From: JANWHZ01 sp035758575
Lineage (GTDB): Bacteria > Patescibacteriota > Saccharimonadia > Saccharimonadales > UBA4665
Direction of reading: 5' to 3'
Assembly (NCBI GenBank): GCA_035758575.1
Contig: DASTXH010000021.1
Location: forward strand, 1-5,699
Length of the DNA: 5,699 bases
Notes under the pieces: model-generated
What the model was told of the DNA's origin: nothing
Seen by the model: the letters and a program-made list of their open reading frames with translations, nothing else
Databases searched by the model: none
Made by a program: the position numbers and the translations under genes
Shown here: positions 4,924-5,699 of the stretch, in pieces
Layout: every line of letters starts with the position of its first letter
How positions within the stretch are numbered: the first letter of the stretch is position 1

Positions 4924-5699
4924 CTGCAGCACTGGCTTTGGCTGCACGAATAACGTTTTCGAATAGCGCACAGACAGTCAATGGCCCCACGCCGCCCTTG
5001 GTAGGGGTTATGGTCAGGTCATCCCGCTCGTATACATCGGGCGCCACATCGCCCACCGTCTTGCCGCCCTCGCTGGCCACGCCGGCGTCCACAACCACGG
5101 CTTTTGGCTTGATCATATCAGCATACAAGATGGCCGGGCTGCCCGTAGCCGTAATGATAATATCCGCCGCGAGTGTTTCTGCCCTAAGATCAGCCGTTGT
5201 ACGGTCGGCCACATGCACATCTATACCGGAACCTTGAAAAATTCGCTCTAGAGGTGCACCTACCAGCTTGCCCCGGCCGATAAGCAGCACGCGCCTGCCC
5301 GGCAGATTGATGTTATACCCAGCCAGCAGCCACTGAATGGCCATAGGCGTGGCAGGATCAAACTGGGCCTGAGCACCCAGCGCATCCACATCTTTTTCCG
5401 GCGCCACCATATTCACTAAACGGTCAGTTTCGGAAGGATCAGTAAGCGGCAGCTGCACGATGATGCCGTGCACTGTCGGGTCTGCATTGAGCCGTGCAAG
5501 TACGCCGGGCACATCCTGCTGCGCCGGCCGGTGGACCGTTACGTCAGCCAGGATGTCCGCACCGTAGCGCTGCTTCAGATGTACATACGTGTTGATGACC
5601 GGGTCGTCCTTCACCTGCACGATGGCCAGCGTTGGCACCACGTGCCACGCCTGGCGCAAGGCACGCACGTCGCGCGCTTGCCTGGTTTTGATATAGGAG
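4907..5699 (-). CDS. folD: FolD bifunctional methylene-tetrahydrofolate dehydrogenase/cyclohydrolase (5' partial)
   Basis: FolD oxidises 5,10-methylene-THF with NAD(P)+ and hydrolyses the product to 10-formyl-THF, feeding purine synthesis and initiator-tRNA formylation. The frame is open to the window edge; the GTG at 5668 is an internal Val, since residues upstream of it (SYIKTRQARD) continue a FolD-like N-terminus. Some 20 residues are probably missing. Of 263 visible residues, the catalytic set is intact: Tyr38 and Lys42 (YVHLK), Gln82 in GIIVQLPL, and Asp105 in PEKDVD, matching Lys54, Gln98 and Asp121 of E. coli FolD. The Rossmann loop is GRGKLVGAP (141-149), not the usual GRSxxVGxP, and the C-terminal signature is TPTKGGVGPLT (231-241) rather than TPVPGGVGPMT, so the cofactor pocket is divergent. 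TPxG is TPMA. The tail is Ala/Lys-rich. It converges on murL, overlapping it by 17 bases; a functional tie is not evident. Confidence 0.95.
   Translation of the reverse strand, partial: SYIKTRQARDVRALRQAWHVVPTLAIVQVKDDPVINTYVHLKQRYGADILADVTVHRPAQQDVPGVLARLNADPTVHGIIVQLPLTDPSETDRLVNMVAPEKDVDALGAQAQFDPATPMAIQWLLAGYNINLPGRRVLLIGRGKLVGAPLERIFQGSGIDVHVADRTTADLRAETLAADIIITATGSPAILYADMIKPKAVVVDAGVASEGGKTVGDVAPDVYERDDLTITPTKGGVGPLTVCALFENVIRAAKASAAAKQAA

Noticed and set aside
5666..5668. GTG at 5668 as the folD start
   Set aside because: The frame continues upstream to the window edge with FolD-like residues, and starting here would remove part of the N-terminal helix.
1..5699. tRNA, rRNA, CRISPR, insertion sequence or attachment site
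   Set aside because: No tandem repeats with spacers, transposase-like frame, terminal inverted repeats or tRNA-like cloverleaf were seen on reading both strands; nearly all of the sequence is accounted for by the six genes.

Overview
The window is a compact, gene-dense stretch of bacterial chromosome holding six protein genes. Four are complete and two are cut by the window edges. Base composition looks roughly half G+C or slightly above (estimated by eye). TGA is used as a normal stop (end of murD). Short or absent leaders, overlapping gene ends, the style of the small receiver protein and an unusual peptidoglycan gene pair suggest a reduced-genome lineage of the Candidate Phyla Radiation, most likely Saccharibacteria (TM7)-like. 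That assignment is inference, not proof.

Layout. Positions 1-328 (+) carry most of a stand-alone CheY-like response-regulator receiver whose start lies before the window. It meets, tail to tail with a 4-base overlap, a divergent Maf-family nucleotide pyrophosphatase on the minus strand (325-906, GTG start, strong Shine-Dalgarno). Positions 907-1180 form a divergent, partly AT-rich control region with two similar promoter-like boxes pointing outwards, a perfect TGTGA-N6-TCACA palindrome and other inverted repeats. Next on the plus strand is a stand-alone HD hydrolase related to the ppGpp hydrolase domain of RelA/SpoT (1181-2281, or from 1073 if the longer start is used). A 42-base gap follows with an extended -10 box placed so that the murD transcript would begin at or next to its ATG. 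MurD-like ligase (2324-3631) and an MurL-like epimerase (3628-4923) overlap by ATGA and form an operon. The convergent folD (minus strand, to 4907, start beyond the window) overlaps murL by 17 bases.

How they fit. The centrepiece is murD-murL. In the route first described in Xanthomonas, MurD2 adds L-Glu rather than D-Glu to UDP-MurNAc-L-Ala, and MurL then epimerises the terminal L-Glu to D-Glu, replacing glutamate racemase. The adjacent MurL, plus changes at positions that bind D-Glu in ordinary MurD, argue that this MurD is a MurD2. The other genes concern nucleotide hygiene (Maf), alarmone or nucleotide hydrolysis (HD protein), one-carbon metabolism (FolD) and signalling (receiver). They share the neighbourhood but show no obvious single pathway. 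No tRNA, rRNA, CRISPR array or mobile element was seen.
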